DNA of 64,000 nt from Deltaproteobacteria bacterium (GTDB taxonomy: Bacteria > Desulfobacterota > Binatia > UBA9968): assembly GCA_009692615.1 (NCBI GenBank), contig SHYW01000003.1:26816-90815 (forward strand), written 5' to 3'. The stretch's first letter is position 1. Every line of letters starts with the position of its first letter. Below the pieces are notes generated by a model. That model ran no database searches, was not told the DNA's origin, and worked only from the letters and a program-made list of their open reading frames with translations. The translations under genes and the position numbers were made by a program. This document shows, in pieces, positions 33,297 through 41,540 of this stretch.

Positions 33297-34367
33297 ATGA
33301 AATCGCGTTGTCGGTCGGCAACTAACGGTTTGCTTGGCACGCTACTGATATCGCTTGCGGCGGTCGTCCACGCGGGTTACGTTTTTGCCCAAGCCGATTT
33401 TTACAAGGGCAAGACCATCAAGATCATCCGCGGCGGCGGCCCCGGCGGCTCGGGCGAGTTTCAGACCAGGGCATTGGTGAAGTTTCTCGAAAAATATATT
33501 CCCGGCAAGCCGCATATCATGGTTGAGTTCATCGAGGGCGCGGCGGGAAGAAAAGCGGCCAATGTCATTTACAGCACCAGCAAACCCGACGGACTGACCA
33601 TCGGCTCCATCGGCGCGGGACTGGTGGTCGGGCCGATCTTGGGTCTGCCGGGCAGCAACTACGATCTCGACAAATTTATTTATCTGGGCTCCACCGACGG
33701 CGGCGATCCCTATGTGTTCTACACCAAGGGCGAAATGGGTTTCGATAGTCTGGCCAAACTGCGCGCCGCCAGCGGTGTCAGATTCGGCGCCCACTCGGTG
33801 GGCCATCCGGTCTACGTCACCGGGCGTATGGTCGCCTATCTGCTCGGTTTAAAAGAGCCCAAGTTTGTCACCGGCTTCACCGGGCCGGAAATTTACATAG
33901 CCGTCGAACGCGGCGAGCTCGACGCCCATGCCACCGGCGCGGCGCGGTTCGTCATAGAGAAGTCGGAGTGGATCGAGAAAAAACAAATTCATCTTCACGC
34001 CACGCTGACGGTGCCCAAAGGCCGCCACCATCCAAGCTTCGCCCACTTGCCGGAGTTGGGAACATTTGCCAAGACCGACACCGAACGGAGACTGCTCGAC
34101 ATGTTCCGCGCCTTCCAATATCCGCGCTGGCCCTACATCTTTTCTCCCGGCACGCCCAAAGACCGCGTGCAGATCATCCGCGCCGCCATGAACAAAGCCT
34201 TCGCCGACCCGGAATTCCCCGGCGAGTTCAAAAAACTCATGGGCGACGGCCCGGCGCCGATGAGCGGTGAAGAACTGGAACGCGCGATCAAGGAACTGCC
34301 GCGGGATAAGGAAGTCGTGCAGCTTTATCAGAAACTGGCGGGGGCGGAGCCGTTGCCGGCGCGGTGA
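33297..34367 (+). CDS. TctC/Bug-like periplasmic binding protein, divergent
   Basis: A 356-residue protein. GGAGG with a 5-base spacer precedes ATG 33297, followed by a signal peptide ending GYVFAQA. The mature start ADFYKGKTIKIIRGGGPGG and the TSKPDGLTIGSIGAG segment match the TctC-like family also seen at 55159; both share ADFYKGKTI. TctC proteins feed tripartite tricarboxylate transporters or act as sensors. No TctA or TctB adjoins it. An upstream extension to 33120 is open but is not likely to be translated. Confidence 0.83.
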   Translation: MKSRCRSATNGLLGTLLISLAAVVHAGYVFAQADFYKGKTIKIIRGGGPGGSGEFQTRALVKFLEKYIPGKPHIMVEFIEGAAGRKAANVIYSTSKPDGLTIGSIGAGLVVGPILGLPGSNYDLDKFIYLGSTDGGDPYVFYTKGEMGFDSLAKLRAASGVRFGAHSVGHPVYVTGRMVAYLLGLKEPKFVTGFTGPEIYIAVERGELDAHATGAARFVIEKSEWIEKKQIHLHATLTVPKGRHHPSFAHLPELGTFAKTDTERRLLDMFRAFQYPRWPYIFSPGTPKDRVQIIRAAMNKAFADPEFPGEFKKLMGDGPAPMSGEELERAIKELPRDKEVVQLYQKLAGAEPLPAR

Positions 34368-34392
34368 GTGGGGGCCAAAACCGTCTGAACTT

Positions 34393-34983
34393 ATGTCCGA
34401 TCTAGTCGTCATAGTTGGTCCGCCTGCGGCTGGTAAAGCCGCAGTTGGACACGCGGTCGTGCAGTTGACTGGATACCGCTTGTTTCACAACCATCTCACA
34501 GCTGAGCCGGCAGCGGCTCTTTTCGGATGGGGAACGCCCAGGCAAGAAGCGTTTGCTACTGAGATACGATTACTAGCTTTTTCGCGTTTGCTGGAAAATC
34601 CAAAGAGCTTGGGCACGATCTTTACGTTCGTTTGGTGCTTCGACCTACCAGCAGACAACGACTTTATTGCTGAGGTCGTGCGGCTGTTTGAGTCCAAGAA
34701 ACACAAGGTGTTTTTTATTGAACTACTGGCTTCTCTGGAATCACGTATTGCGCGTGAAGGTACGCCACTGAGACTGTCGTTGAAACCAAGCAAACACGAT
34801 GTAAAACGTGCCCGCGCACTGCATCGGGAACGAGAAGGTAAGTATCAAATGAACTCCGAAGGAAAGTTTCCGTATCCTGAGCGTCATTCGATCATCGACA
34901 CGGACATTCACACACCGGAGGAGGCCGCTAAGATGATCGTCGAGAGATTTGGGCTTACGCAAACAAAGAAGGGTTCCGCCTAA
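34393..34983 (+). CDS. Small P-loop-like (shikimate/adenylate-kinase-type) protein with altered Walker A
   Basis: A 196-residue cytoplasmic protein. The N-terminal VVIVGPPAAGKAAVG follows the Walker A plan, but the Ser/Thr after Lys15 is Ala16. The pattern of helices and IIDTDIHTPEEAA near the C-terminus resembles small-molecule kinases. GC content is lower than in neighbours, suggesting separate origin. It starts 25 bases after the TctC-like stop with no visible ribosome-binding site. Specific substrate unknown, and activity may be lost. Confidence 0.7.
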   Translation: MSDLVVIVGPPAAGKAAVGHAVVQLTGYRLFHNHLTAEPAAALFGWGTPRQEAFATEIRLLAFSRLLENPKSLGTIFTFVWCFDLPADNDFIAEVVRLFESKKHKVFFIELLASLESRIAREGTPLRLSLKPSKHDVKRARALHREREGKYQMNSEGKFPYPERHSIIDTDIHTPEEAAKMIVERFGLTQTKKGSA

Positions 34984-35052
34984 ATCACGGTCGGTCGGCA
35001 GATCCGACAATTCTTCATCTTCGTGAGAGACTTCCCACACGCGACGAGGATT

Positions 35053-35868
35053 CTACTTCGCGAGAAAATCCGCCACCAGCTTCGCCGTCTCCGCCGGCTT
35101 CTCCACATGGGCGCTGTGCCCAGCGCCGGCGATCACTTTCAAGTCACCGCTGTTGGCAATCAGCTTGGCGTAGGTCTCGCCGTGGGAGCGCGGCACGAAG
35201 CCGTCTTTTTCGCCCCAGATGACCAGCGCAGGCGAGGTGATGCGATGCAGGCGGTTTCTGAGCGGGCGATTGTAAAAATACGGCGGCTTGAAGCCGATGC
35301 GCGAACTCAGTCTCAACATTTGATAGCGGCGCACTTCGTCTTCCAGTTCGCCCTTGCCGTCGGGGAACATTTCTAGCGCATCGGCTTGGCTGGCGCTGAA
35401 GAATAGCATTTCGCGCAGCGTCGCATAGCGTTCGCCGAATTCCGGTTGGGCGTGCATGAAGATGTCGGCGATCAGCGCGCCTTCGACGAACAGGCCCGAC
35501 GCGCCGATCAGCACTAGCTTGCGGATTTTTTCCGGATGGCGGGCGGCGAGTTCGGCGGCGATCCAGCCGCCCAGGCAGTGGCCGACCAGATCAAACTTGT
35601 CGAGCTTTAAAGCGTCGATCACTTCGAGATAGTGAAAGACCACGTCTTCGATCACGTCGATGTCTTTGTTCTCATCGCTCTGGGCGCAGCCGGGATGGGC
35701 CGGGGCGATGACGCTGGCGTTTTTTGCCAGCTGTTCGTGGAACGGCAGCCACGACTCTTTTACCGAATGCACGTCGGCGAAGCCGTGCAGGTACAAGAGC
35801 GGCGCGCCGCTGCCGTTTTCCAGGAGCCAAACTTTTCTGCCGTTGACGTTCAATACGCGACCGCTCAT
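35053..35868 (-). CDS. Alpha/beta hydrolase (meta-cleavage-product-hydrolase-like)
   Basis: A 271-residue hydrolase. Motifs: LLYLHGFAD (oxyanion), GHCLGGWIA where the usual nucleophile Ser is Cys, VIWGEKDGFVP (Asp) and GAGHSAHVEKP (His). The Cys nucleophile in G-H-C-L-G-G is like dienelactone hydrolase rather than classical esterases. Its start codon overlaps the stop of the LLM oxidoreductase gene by four bases (ATGA), so the two are translationally coupled and probably act in sequence. Confidence 0.85.
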   Translation of the reverse strand: MSGRVLNVNGRKVWLLENGSGAPLLYLHGFADVHSVKESWLPFHEQLAKNASVIAPAHPGCAQSDENKDIDVIEDVVFHYLEVIDALKLDKFDLVGHCLGGWIAAELAARHPEKIRKLVLIGASGLFVEGALIADIFMHAQPEFGERYATLREMLFFSASQADALEMFPDGKGELEDEVRRYQMLRLSSRIGFKPPYFYNRPLRNRLHRITSPALVIWGEKDGFVPRSHGETYAKLIANSGDLKVIAGAGHSAHVEKPAETAKLVADFLAK

Positions 35869-37112
35869 GACTGCACCGCCTGTGCCGATGGCTCGATGTT
35901 GATGCCGGGAAATTCTCTGGTGAACTGTTTTTCCGAGTCGTGACGCAAGAGCGGCGCGACTTTCTCGGCGAACAGCTTCATGTTCTTGCGCGCCAGATGG
36001 TCCTGCATGTTGCCGAATTGAAACTGGATCAACAGATTGCCGACCTTGGCGCGCTCGATCAAAGCGCGGATGCGGTTGGCGACGGTCTCGGGGCTGCCGA
36101 CGATGATCGACTGTGAGGCTTCCAACTCTTCCCAGTTTTCGACGTCGCCGAGTAGCTTGCGTCCCGGCTTGTAGCCCTTCATATATTCGCGCCAGGCTGC
36201 CGCGGGGATGTACGGCACGCCGGGGCCGTAGGTGAGCTGGCGGCCTTCTTTGCGCAGGTGGCCCTTTAAACAGTTCTTCAAGAAATACCAGACGCCTTCT
36301 TCGCACTCTTCGCGCGCCTGCTGATCCGTATCGGCAACGTAAACCGACATCAAAATGCCAAACCTAAACGGGTGATACTTGTCGCCGTGATCTTCCAACA
36401 CTTTGGCGAACTCTTGCTGGGCGCGATGGGTTTCGCCGCCATGGCTGCGCGATGAGAGAAAATAACAGTAGCCGCGTTTAGCGACTTCGATCATGGTCGA
36501 CGGACTGCGCGAGCCGGGAATCCAGACCGGTGGAAACGGTTTCTGCAGCGGCTTGGGCCAGAGGTTCACATAGCGCAGCGGATAGTAGCGGCCTTCGTGG
36601 GTGAATGGCCCGTCGTCGGTCCAGGAGCGGACGATCAGATCAGCAGCCTCCCAAAATTTTTCCCGGGTGTTGGCCGACGGCACGTCGTAGTTGAATGTTT
36701 CCGGACCGCCGCCGGGAGCGAAGCCGGCGATCAATCTGCCGTTGCTCATCTGGTCGAGCATGGCGTATTCCTCGGCGACGCGCATGGGATTCATGTGCAG
36801 TGGGAGAAGATTTCCGAGGATGACGATTTTTCCGCGCTTGGTGCGCTGGGTCAGCGCCGAAGCGATGATGTTGGGCGACGGCATCAAGCCGTAAATATTC
36901 TGGTGATGCTCGTTCAAGACCATGCCGTCGAAGCCGAGCTCGTCGGCGAGGGCGAGCTGATCGATATACTCTTGATAGAGGCCGCGGGCCTGCTTGTTGT
37001 CCCAGAGTTTGTTGGGTGTGGTCACCCAACCGCTATGGCCCGACTTGTCGAAGTCTTTATCGAGGTAGGGATAGGCCATGAAATGCCAGCAAAACAGTTG
37101 CACAGGTTGCAT
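35865..37112 (-). CDS. LLM-class flavin-dependent oxidoreductase (luciferase-like monooxygenase)
   Basis: A 415-residue bacterial-luciferase-fold protein. Features: ADELGFDGMVLNEHHQNIYG, ILGNLLPLHMNPMRVAEEYAMLD, SNGRLIAGFAPGGG and the C-terminal SPETVANRIRALIE. These proteins use FMNH2 or F420H2 from a partner reductase to oxygenate alkanals, sulfonates or ring compounds. The HH in NEHHQN and the GGGP loop fit the group; the cofactor is not resolvable. A GAGGT site precedes ATG 37112. It is coupled to the hydrolase gene. Confidence 0.9.
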   Translation of the reverse strand: MQPVQLFCWHFMAYPYLDKDFDKSGHSGWVTTPNKLWDNKQARGLYQEYIDQLALADELGFDGMVLNEHHQNIYGLMPSPNIIASALTQRTKRGKIVILGNLLPLHMNPMRVAEEYAMLDQMSNGRLIAGFAPGGGPETFNYDVPSANTREKFWEAADLIVRSWTDDGPFTHEGRYYPLRYVNLWPKPLQKPFPPVWIPGSRSPSTMIEVAKRGYCYFLSSRSHGGETHRAQQEFAKVLEDHGDKYHPFRFGILMSVYVADTDQQAREECEEGVWYFLKNCLKGHLRKEGRQLTYGPGVPYIPAAAWREYMKGYKPGRKLLGDVENWEELEASQSIIVGSPETVANRIRALIERAKVGNLLIQFQFGNMQDHLARKNMKLFAEKVAPLLRHDSEKQFTREFPGINIEPSAQAVQS

Positions 37113-37230
37113 CGATCACCTCATGTGAAGATTGCTAATGGCTTGGGAATTTTTTCGGACTATAGCGGCAATTGTCGGCGTAGTGCAACCGATGACGAGG
37201 GTGGGTAGTGGTTCAGATTCGCCTGAATTT

Positions 37231-37284
37231 GTAGGGGCTATGTGTCCGCCCGTTCGGAGGGCCGACACGCAGGTCGGCCCCTAC
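37231..37284. repeat. GTAGGGGC palindrome (family C, long copy)
   Basis: GTAGGGGC at the left end mirrors GCCCCTAC at the right, with inner GGGCCGAC/GTCGGCCC arms. It lies in the 299-base gap upstream of the YtcJ-like gene. Confidence 0.75.
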
Positions 37285-37411
37285 AGTGAGATGCGATGTT
37301 AAAAACCAACTGAACCGCAACCCGATGGTGTTGGCGATCGTGGGGGCGCGTTACGCCGGCTCGCAAAAGCGTTTGGCCGAGAGTAAAATACTTTTCATCG
37401 AGGTCATCATC

Positions 37412-39133
37412 TTGGAATATTGGAATAGCTTTAAATTTCTTGCGCTGATTTTGCTGCTGGCGAGTTGCTCCGGCAATACCGAAATCGATTTTGCCCGCTC
37501 TCTAGAGGTGCCGCAGCCGGCGGATATCGTTCTTCGCGGCGGTAAGATCGTCACCGTTGACCGCGATTTTTCCATCAAGCAGGCGTTGGCAATCAAAGCC
37601 GGACGGATCATCGCCGTTGGCAGCGACCGCGAGATGCGCGTGCACACCGGACGGCGAACGAAGGTGATCGAGCTGCGCGGCCGCACGGTGATCCCGGGAT
37701 TGATCGATTCGCATATTCACGCCACCGTCGCCGGCTTGAGTTGGGACGCCGAGTTGCATTGGGAGCAGACTCGCTCGCTGGCCGAAGGATTGCAGTCGAT
37801 CGCCGGCGCGGCGAAAAAACAGCCGGCCGGAAGTTGGATCGTCGTCGCCGGCGGTTGGGTGCCGACGCAGTTTGCCGAGCGCCGTTTTCCAAGCCGGGCG
37901 CAATTGGACGCCATGGCGCCGAACCATCCGGTTTATGTGCAATACCTGCGTCAAGGCGCGTTGCTCAACAGCGCGGCGCTCAAGGCCGCCGGCATTGAGA
38001 GTAAAGCCGCCGATCCGCCGGGCGGTAAATTCGAACGCGATCCGAGCGGCGAGTTGACCGGCTGGCTCCAAGGCGTCGGCGGATGGCAATACGCCTACCA
38101 AAAAATTCCCCGGCTGAGTCTCGACCGCATGCGCCAGAGCCTAATTAACTGTTTTCGCGAACTCAACCGTTTGGGACTGACTTCCATCGGCGATTTCCAC
38201 ACGACCGGAGTGACGTTCGCGCACCGGCGCATTCTTGCCGACATGATGCGGACTGGGGAATTGACGCTGCGCTTGCACTATTTCATCGCGCCCACTGATA
38301 ACAGCGGCGACGAACTCGATCAATTGAAATTGGCGGCGGCGGAAGTGCAACAGTTGGGGGCGAGCGAACAGTTTCGCTTCGCCGGCTTCGGCGAAACTTT
38401 AAGCCGCGGTATCGTCGACGGCGACGTATTGGCTGATCCCAAAGGGATCACGATTACGGCGGAGGCGAAAGAAAAATTTCGCCGCATGCTGCGATTCTTC
38501 GTCGCCGGCGGCTACAACTTTCATCTGCACACGACCCAAGATCGCACCGCGCGCCAACTCTTGGACGTGATCGAATCGGTTCATGGCGCGACGCCTTTTA
38601 CGCGCCAGCGCATCGCCTTCGCCCATCTCGAAGACGCCAGCGTCGAAACCATCGCGCGCATCAAAGCTCTCGGCGCCGGCGTCGCGGTGCAGAACCGCAT
38701 GGCGCTCACCGGCGAGCGCAACGTCGAACTATGGGGCGCGGCCAAAGCGAGTAACGCGCCGCCGTTGCGGGCGCTGATCGATGCCGGTATTCCCCTCGGC
38801 GCTGGCACCGACGCCTTTCGCTCGGCGAATTATGCGCCGATGCTTTCGCTGTGGTGGTTGGTGACGGGTAAGACCGTGGCCGGTTCGTTGATCCGCGACA
38901 AGAGCCAAAACGTCACCCGCGAGGAAGCATTGCGCATGTACACCATCGGCAGCGCGTGGTTCATTGGCGAAGAGCGGCGCCGCGGTTCCCTCGAAGTCGA
39001 CAAGGTCGCCGATTTAGCGGTGCTCAACGCCGACTATCTCACGGTGCCGGAAGATCAGATTCGCTCGTTGGAGTCATTGCTGACGATTGTCGGCGGGCAT
39101 ATCGTTTACGCGGCGAAGCCGTTTTCGCCGTGA
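37412..39133 (+). CDS. Amidohydrolase 3 family (YtcJ-like) lipoprotein
   Basis: A 573-residue predicted lipoprotein. TTG 37412 with GAGGT upstream gives a hydrophobic signal ending in the lipobox LLASC, so Cys is probably lipidated. ADIVLRGGKIVTVD and GRTVIPGLIDSHIHA are the amidohydrolase 3 start with the HxH metal site; AFAHLED and GAGTDAF are later metal-ligand regions. YtcJ-like enzymes hydrolyse unidentified amides or cyclic imides. An ATG further upstream would add a non-signal extension. It lies 3' of a long palindrome. Confidence 0.88.
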   Translation: MEYWNSFKFLALILLLASCSGNTEIDFARSLEVPQPADIVLRGGKIVTVDRDFSIKQALAIKAGRIIAVGSDREMRVHTGRRTKVIELRGRTVIPGLIDSHIHATVAGLSWDAELHWEQTRSLAEGLQSIAGAAKKQPAGSWIVVAGGWVPTQFAERRFPSRAQLDAMAPNHPVYVQYLRQGALLNSAALKAAGIESKAADPPGGKFERDPSGELTGWLQGVGGWQYAYQKIPRLSLDRMRQSLINCFRELNRLGLTSIGDFHTTGVTFAHRRILADMMRTGELTLRLHYFIAPTDNSGDELDQLKLAAAEVQQLGASEQFRFAGFGETLSRGIVDGDVLADPKGITITAEAKEKFRRMLRFFVAGGYNFHLHTTQDRTARQLLDVIESVHGATPFTRQRIAFAHLEDASVETIARIKALGAGVAVQNRMALTGERNVELWGAAKASNAPPLRALIDAGIPLGAGTDAFRSANYAPMLSLWWLVTGKTVAGSLIRDKSQNVTREEALRMYTIGSAWFIGEERRRGSLEVDKVADLAVLNADYLTVPEDQIRSLESLLTIVGGHIVYAAKPFSP

Positions 39134-39174
39134 GCGGCGAGAGGTAATCGATTGGCATCACCGCGCAAAGGATC

Positions 39175-39223
39175 CCCCCTCCTCTGTCCTCCCCCGCGAC
39201 GCGGGGGAGGACAGAGGAGGGGG
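39175..39223. repeat. Perfect 24-bp inverted repeat around a single A (family D variant)
   Basis: Left arm 39175-39198 and right arm 39200-39223 are exact reverse complements, with A39199 as centre. The arms are built from CCCTCCTCTGTCC and CCCCCGCG blocks. It lies between the YtcJ-like gene and the next binding protein. Such a hairpin could extrude as a cruciform or form a very stable RNA stem. Confidence 0.9.
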
Positions 39224-39227
39224 ATTA

Positions 39228-39254
39228 ACTGCAAAGAACGCAGAGAACGCAAAG
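39228..39254. repeat. CGCAAAG-unit tandem (family B, copy 3)
   Basis: GCAAAGAACGCAGAGAACGC and a further GCAAAG unit, 9-base periodicity, immediately after the 24-bp palindrome. Confidence 0.7.
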
Positions 39255-39268
39255 AAAGAATTGGACTT

Positions 39269-39298
39269 GTAGGGGCAACCCCCCGTGGTTGCCCGTAC
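39269..39298. repeat. GTAGGGGCAACC hairpin (family C variant)
   Basis: Nearly identical to 6642-6666: GGGCAACC/GGTTGCCC arms around CCCCGT, flanked by GTA. It ends 12 bases before ATG 39311, close to the GGGAGG ribosome-binding site. Confidence 0.7.
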
Positions 39299-39310
39299 GA
39301 GGGAGGCGGG

Positions 39311-40252
39311 ATGGTTCGGTTACGCATAGCGATCTTAGTGGCGATTCTGCAATTGTTCATTAGCAATGCCAGTGCGGCTGACAAATTTTTTATCAGCATT
39401 CCCGGACCGACGTTGAGTTACGCGCATCTTTATTACGGCCAAGAGCGCGGCTTCTTTGCCCAAGAGGGGTTGGACTTACAAGTGTTGGTGGTGCGCGGCG
39501 TGATTGGGTTGAGTAGTTTGATGTCCGGCGAGATCGACGTCACGTGCCATGCCGGCAGCGGTTTGGCGGCGGTGCTGCGCGGTCTGCCGATTAAAATTAT
39601 CAACGTCACCCACGACCGGCCGGTGCATGAGCTGATTGTCGCGCCGACGATCAACTCTCCTGGCGAACTTAAAGGTAAAGCGATCGCCGTCGGTTCTTTA
39701 GAAGGAACCGCCGCGGTGATCATCCGCAAAATTCTCCAAGCCAAGGGATTGGACGCGCAAAAAGATGTGACCCTGTTGAGCATGGATTCGCCGGCGCGCT
39801 TGCAGTCGCTCTTGAGCGGCCGGGTGATGGCCGGCATGGTCACGCCGCCCACCACTTATTTAGCGGTGGATCGCGGCTTTCGTGTCATGGCGCGGGGCCG
39901 AGACTATTTGCGCTATCTGCAAACCGGCGTCGTCGCCACCGACACCGCGATCAAACAGAAGCGCGCCAACATCGTGCGCTTTTTGCGCGGCTGGAACCGC
40001 TCGCTCAAGTTCTACCAGGAAAATCCCGAATCGATGATTCCCTATATTCAAAAGAAACTGGCGGTCAGCGATGCCAAAATGGCCCGGCGCATGTACGATG
40101 AGGACCACGAAATTATTTCCCTCAGCGGGATTTTGAATAACGATGCCGCGCGTGAGATTCTCGACACGGCGCGGGAAGCGCTGCGCATCAAAGAGGTTGT
40201 CGCGCCGGAAAAGGCTTTCGATTTTTCCTTGGCGGCGGAGGCGGGGAGGTAA
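39311..40252 (+). CDS. NMT1/THI5-type ABC substrate-binding protein
   Basis: A 313-residue protein. ATG 39311 has GGGAGG upstream and a short signal peptide to ISNASA. Mature motifs: SYAHLYYGQERGFFAQEGLDL, SSLMSGEIDVTCHAGSG and PGELKGKAIAVGSLEGTAAV. It is the plus-strand partner of the binding protein at 40301, convergent, with only 48 bases between. The frame is open upstream through the repeats, but those codons are not protein-like. Confidence 0.85.
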   Translation: MVRLRIAILVAILQLFISNASAADKFFISIPGPTLSYAHLYYGQERGFFAQEGLDLQVLVVRGVIGLSSLMSGEIDVTCHAGSGLAAVLRGLPIKIINVTHDRPVHELIVAPTINSPGELKGKAIAVGSLEGTAAVIIRKILQAKGLDAQKDVTLLSMDSPARLQSLLSGRVMAGMVTPPTTYLAVDRGFRVMARGRDYLRYLQTGVVATDTAIKQKRANIVRFLRGWNRSLKFYQENPESMIPYIQKKLAVSDAKMARRMYDEDHEIISLSGILNNDAAREILDTAREALRIKEVVAPEKAFDFSLAAEAGR

Positions 40253-40257
40253 GTTAT

Positions 40258-40286
40258 CAGTGGGCAGTTGTCAGTTTTCAGTGACA
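40258..40286. repeat. TCAGT-unit tandem (family F, copy 2)
   Basis: TCAGTGGGCAGTTGTCAGTT and a further TCAGTGACA unit between convergent genes, related to 11391-11415. Confidence 0.55.
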
Positions 40287-40300
40287 GAAGGATTTCGATT

Positions 40301-41242
40301 TCACTGTTTGCCTTTCACCGCGGCGCGCAGAAAGCTGTAATCGACCACGTCGGACTGCGTTACCAGCTTGGTGATCTTCGATAAAGTTTTAGCTTCATCG
40401 ATGGCGGCATTGAGCGAGGCGTCGTCGACGAAGCCGTCTTGGGCCAGGGCGTCGACCAAGTATTTATAAGCTTCTTCCATCACTTCCTTCGAGTAGCCAT
40501 ATTTTCTCTGGGCAAATGAAATGAAGCCGGCTCGTTCGGTTTTCAATGTCCGCGTGGAGCGCAGGAAGGCGCGCACCATGCGCTGGACTTGGCCGGGATT
40601 TTTGTGAATTTTTTCCAGGCTGGTGGCCAGACCGGTAAGCGGACGCTGGAGTATTTTCCCGGCGTAGACCAATTCATGATAGCCGTCTTTTTTCAGTTGG
40701 ATGTTGAGCGGTACCGGCATATGGGTCGCCTGTACCGTGCCGGCCATGAGCGCGGCGTGGCGCAGGGTGTCCGGTCCGAGGGTGATGATGGTCACATCTT
40801 TTTCCGGATCGAGACCGAGGGAGCGCAGGCCGACGCGGGCTGCGAGATCGCCGGTGGCGCCAAACGAACTGACGCCGACGCGTTTGCCGCGTAGCGCCGC
40901 GGCGTTGGGAATCTCCGGGCGCGACATCAACGCGTGCAGCACCCGCGCGAAATCAAAACTAAGGTTGCGCACCGGCAAACCGAGCAGGGCGCCGCGAATG
41001 ATCGTGCCGGTGCTGTAGCTGTAGTCGATATCGCCCGAGAGCAACGCCTTGATGCCGAGATCGGCGCGCAACGAAACGTAGACCAGATCGATGCCTTCGT
41101 CGCGGTAAAAACCGCGCTCGATGCCGTACAGCAAAGGCCCGATGGAAAGCGCGGCGCGCGCCGAGTGGCCGACGATGACTTTTTCTTGGGCGCTGGCCAC
41201 GCTGCTCAAACTCAGGAAGAATGAAAATAAAATTAACTGCAT
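40301..41242 (-). CDS. NMT1/THI5-type ABC substrate-binding protein
   Basis: A 313-residue protein. From ATG 41242 the signal peptide is MQLILFSFFLSLSSVASAQ; a GTG at 41269 would extend it with a PRR-containing n-region and cannot be excluded. Mature motifs: IGPLLYGIERGFYRDEGIDL, IKALLSGDIDYSYSTG and AAALRGKRVGVSSFGATGDL. It belongs to the same family as, but is clearly different from, its convergent neighbour. Confidence 0.84.
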   Translation of the reverse strand: MQLILFSFFLSLSSVASAQEKVIVGHSARAALSIGPLLYGIERGFYRDEGIDLVYVSLRADLGIKALLSGDIDYSYSTGTIIRGALLGLPVRNLSFDFARVLHALMSRPEIPNAAALRGKRVGVSSFGATGDLAARVGLRSLGLDPEKDVTIITLGPDTLRHAALMAGTVQATHMPVPLNIQLKKDGYHELVYAGKILQRPLTGLATSLEKIHKNPGQVQRMVRAFLRSTRTLKTERAGFISFAQRKYGYSKEVMEEAYKYLVDALAQDGFVDDASLNAAIDEAKTLSKITKLVTQSDVVDYSFLRAAVKGKQ

Positions 41243-41294
41243 AAACCGTCGGGGCCAGAAGGTCGGCACAGAAATTCTTTTGCAACCATCCGGC

Positions 41295-41390
41295 TTCCCC
41301 CTTTGAAAAAGGGGGAGCGAGGGGGATTTGCTCCTGTACTCAGCTTGAAATCCCCCCTCGCCCGCCTTGTTTAAAGGGGGCAATTGCCGA
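41295..41390. repeat. CCCCCTTT/AAAGGGGG palindrome (family D, copy 2)
   Basis: Two stacked hairpins. CCCCCTTTGAAAAAGGGGG is one; GGGGGATTT pairs with AAATCCCCCC as an outer arm, and a third half-site CCTTGTTTAAAGGGGG follows. It sits in the 298-base divergent gap before the UbiD gene. Confidence 0.75.
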
Positions 41391-41540
41391 GGCGGATTTT
41401 TCACTTGTTTGAATGAACTGGGGAAAGCAAAAGTATTTTTCGTCATTGCGAATTCCTTGGACCACCTGTGTAACAAGTCCACCGCAAGCTTGCAAAGCAT
41501 AGGGCAAACTCCTATTTCTGAGTGGGTCGGAGGAGATGCG

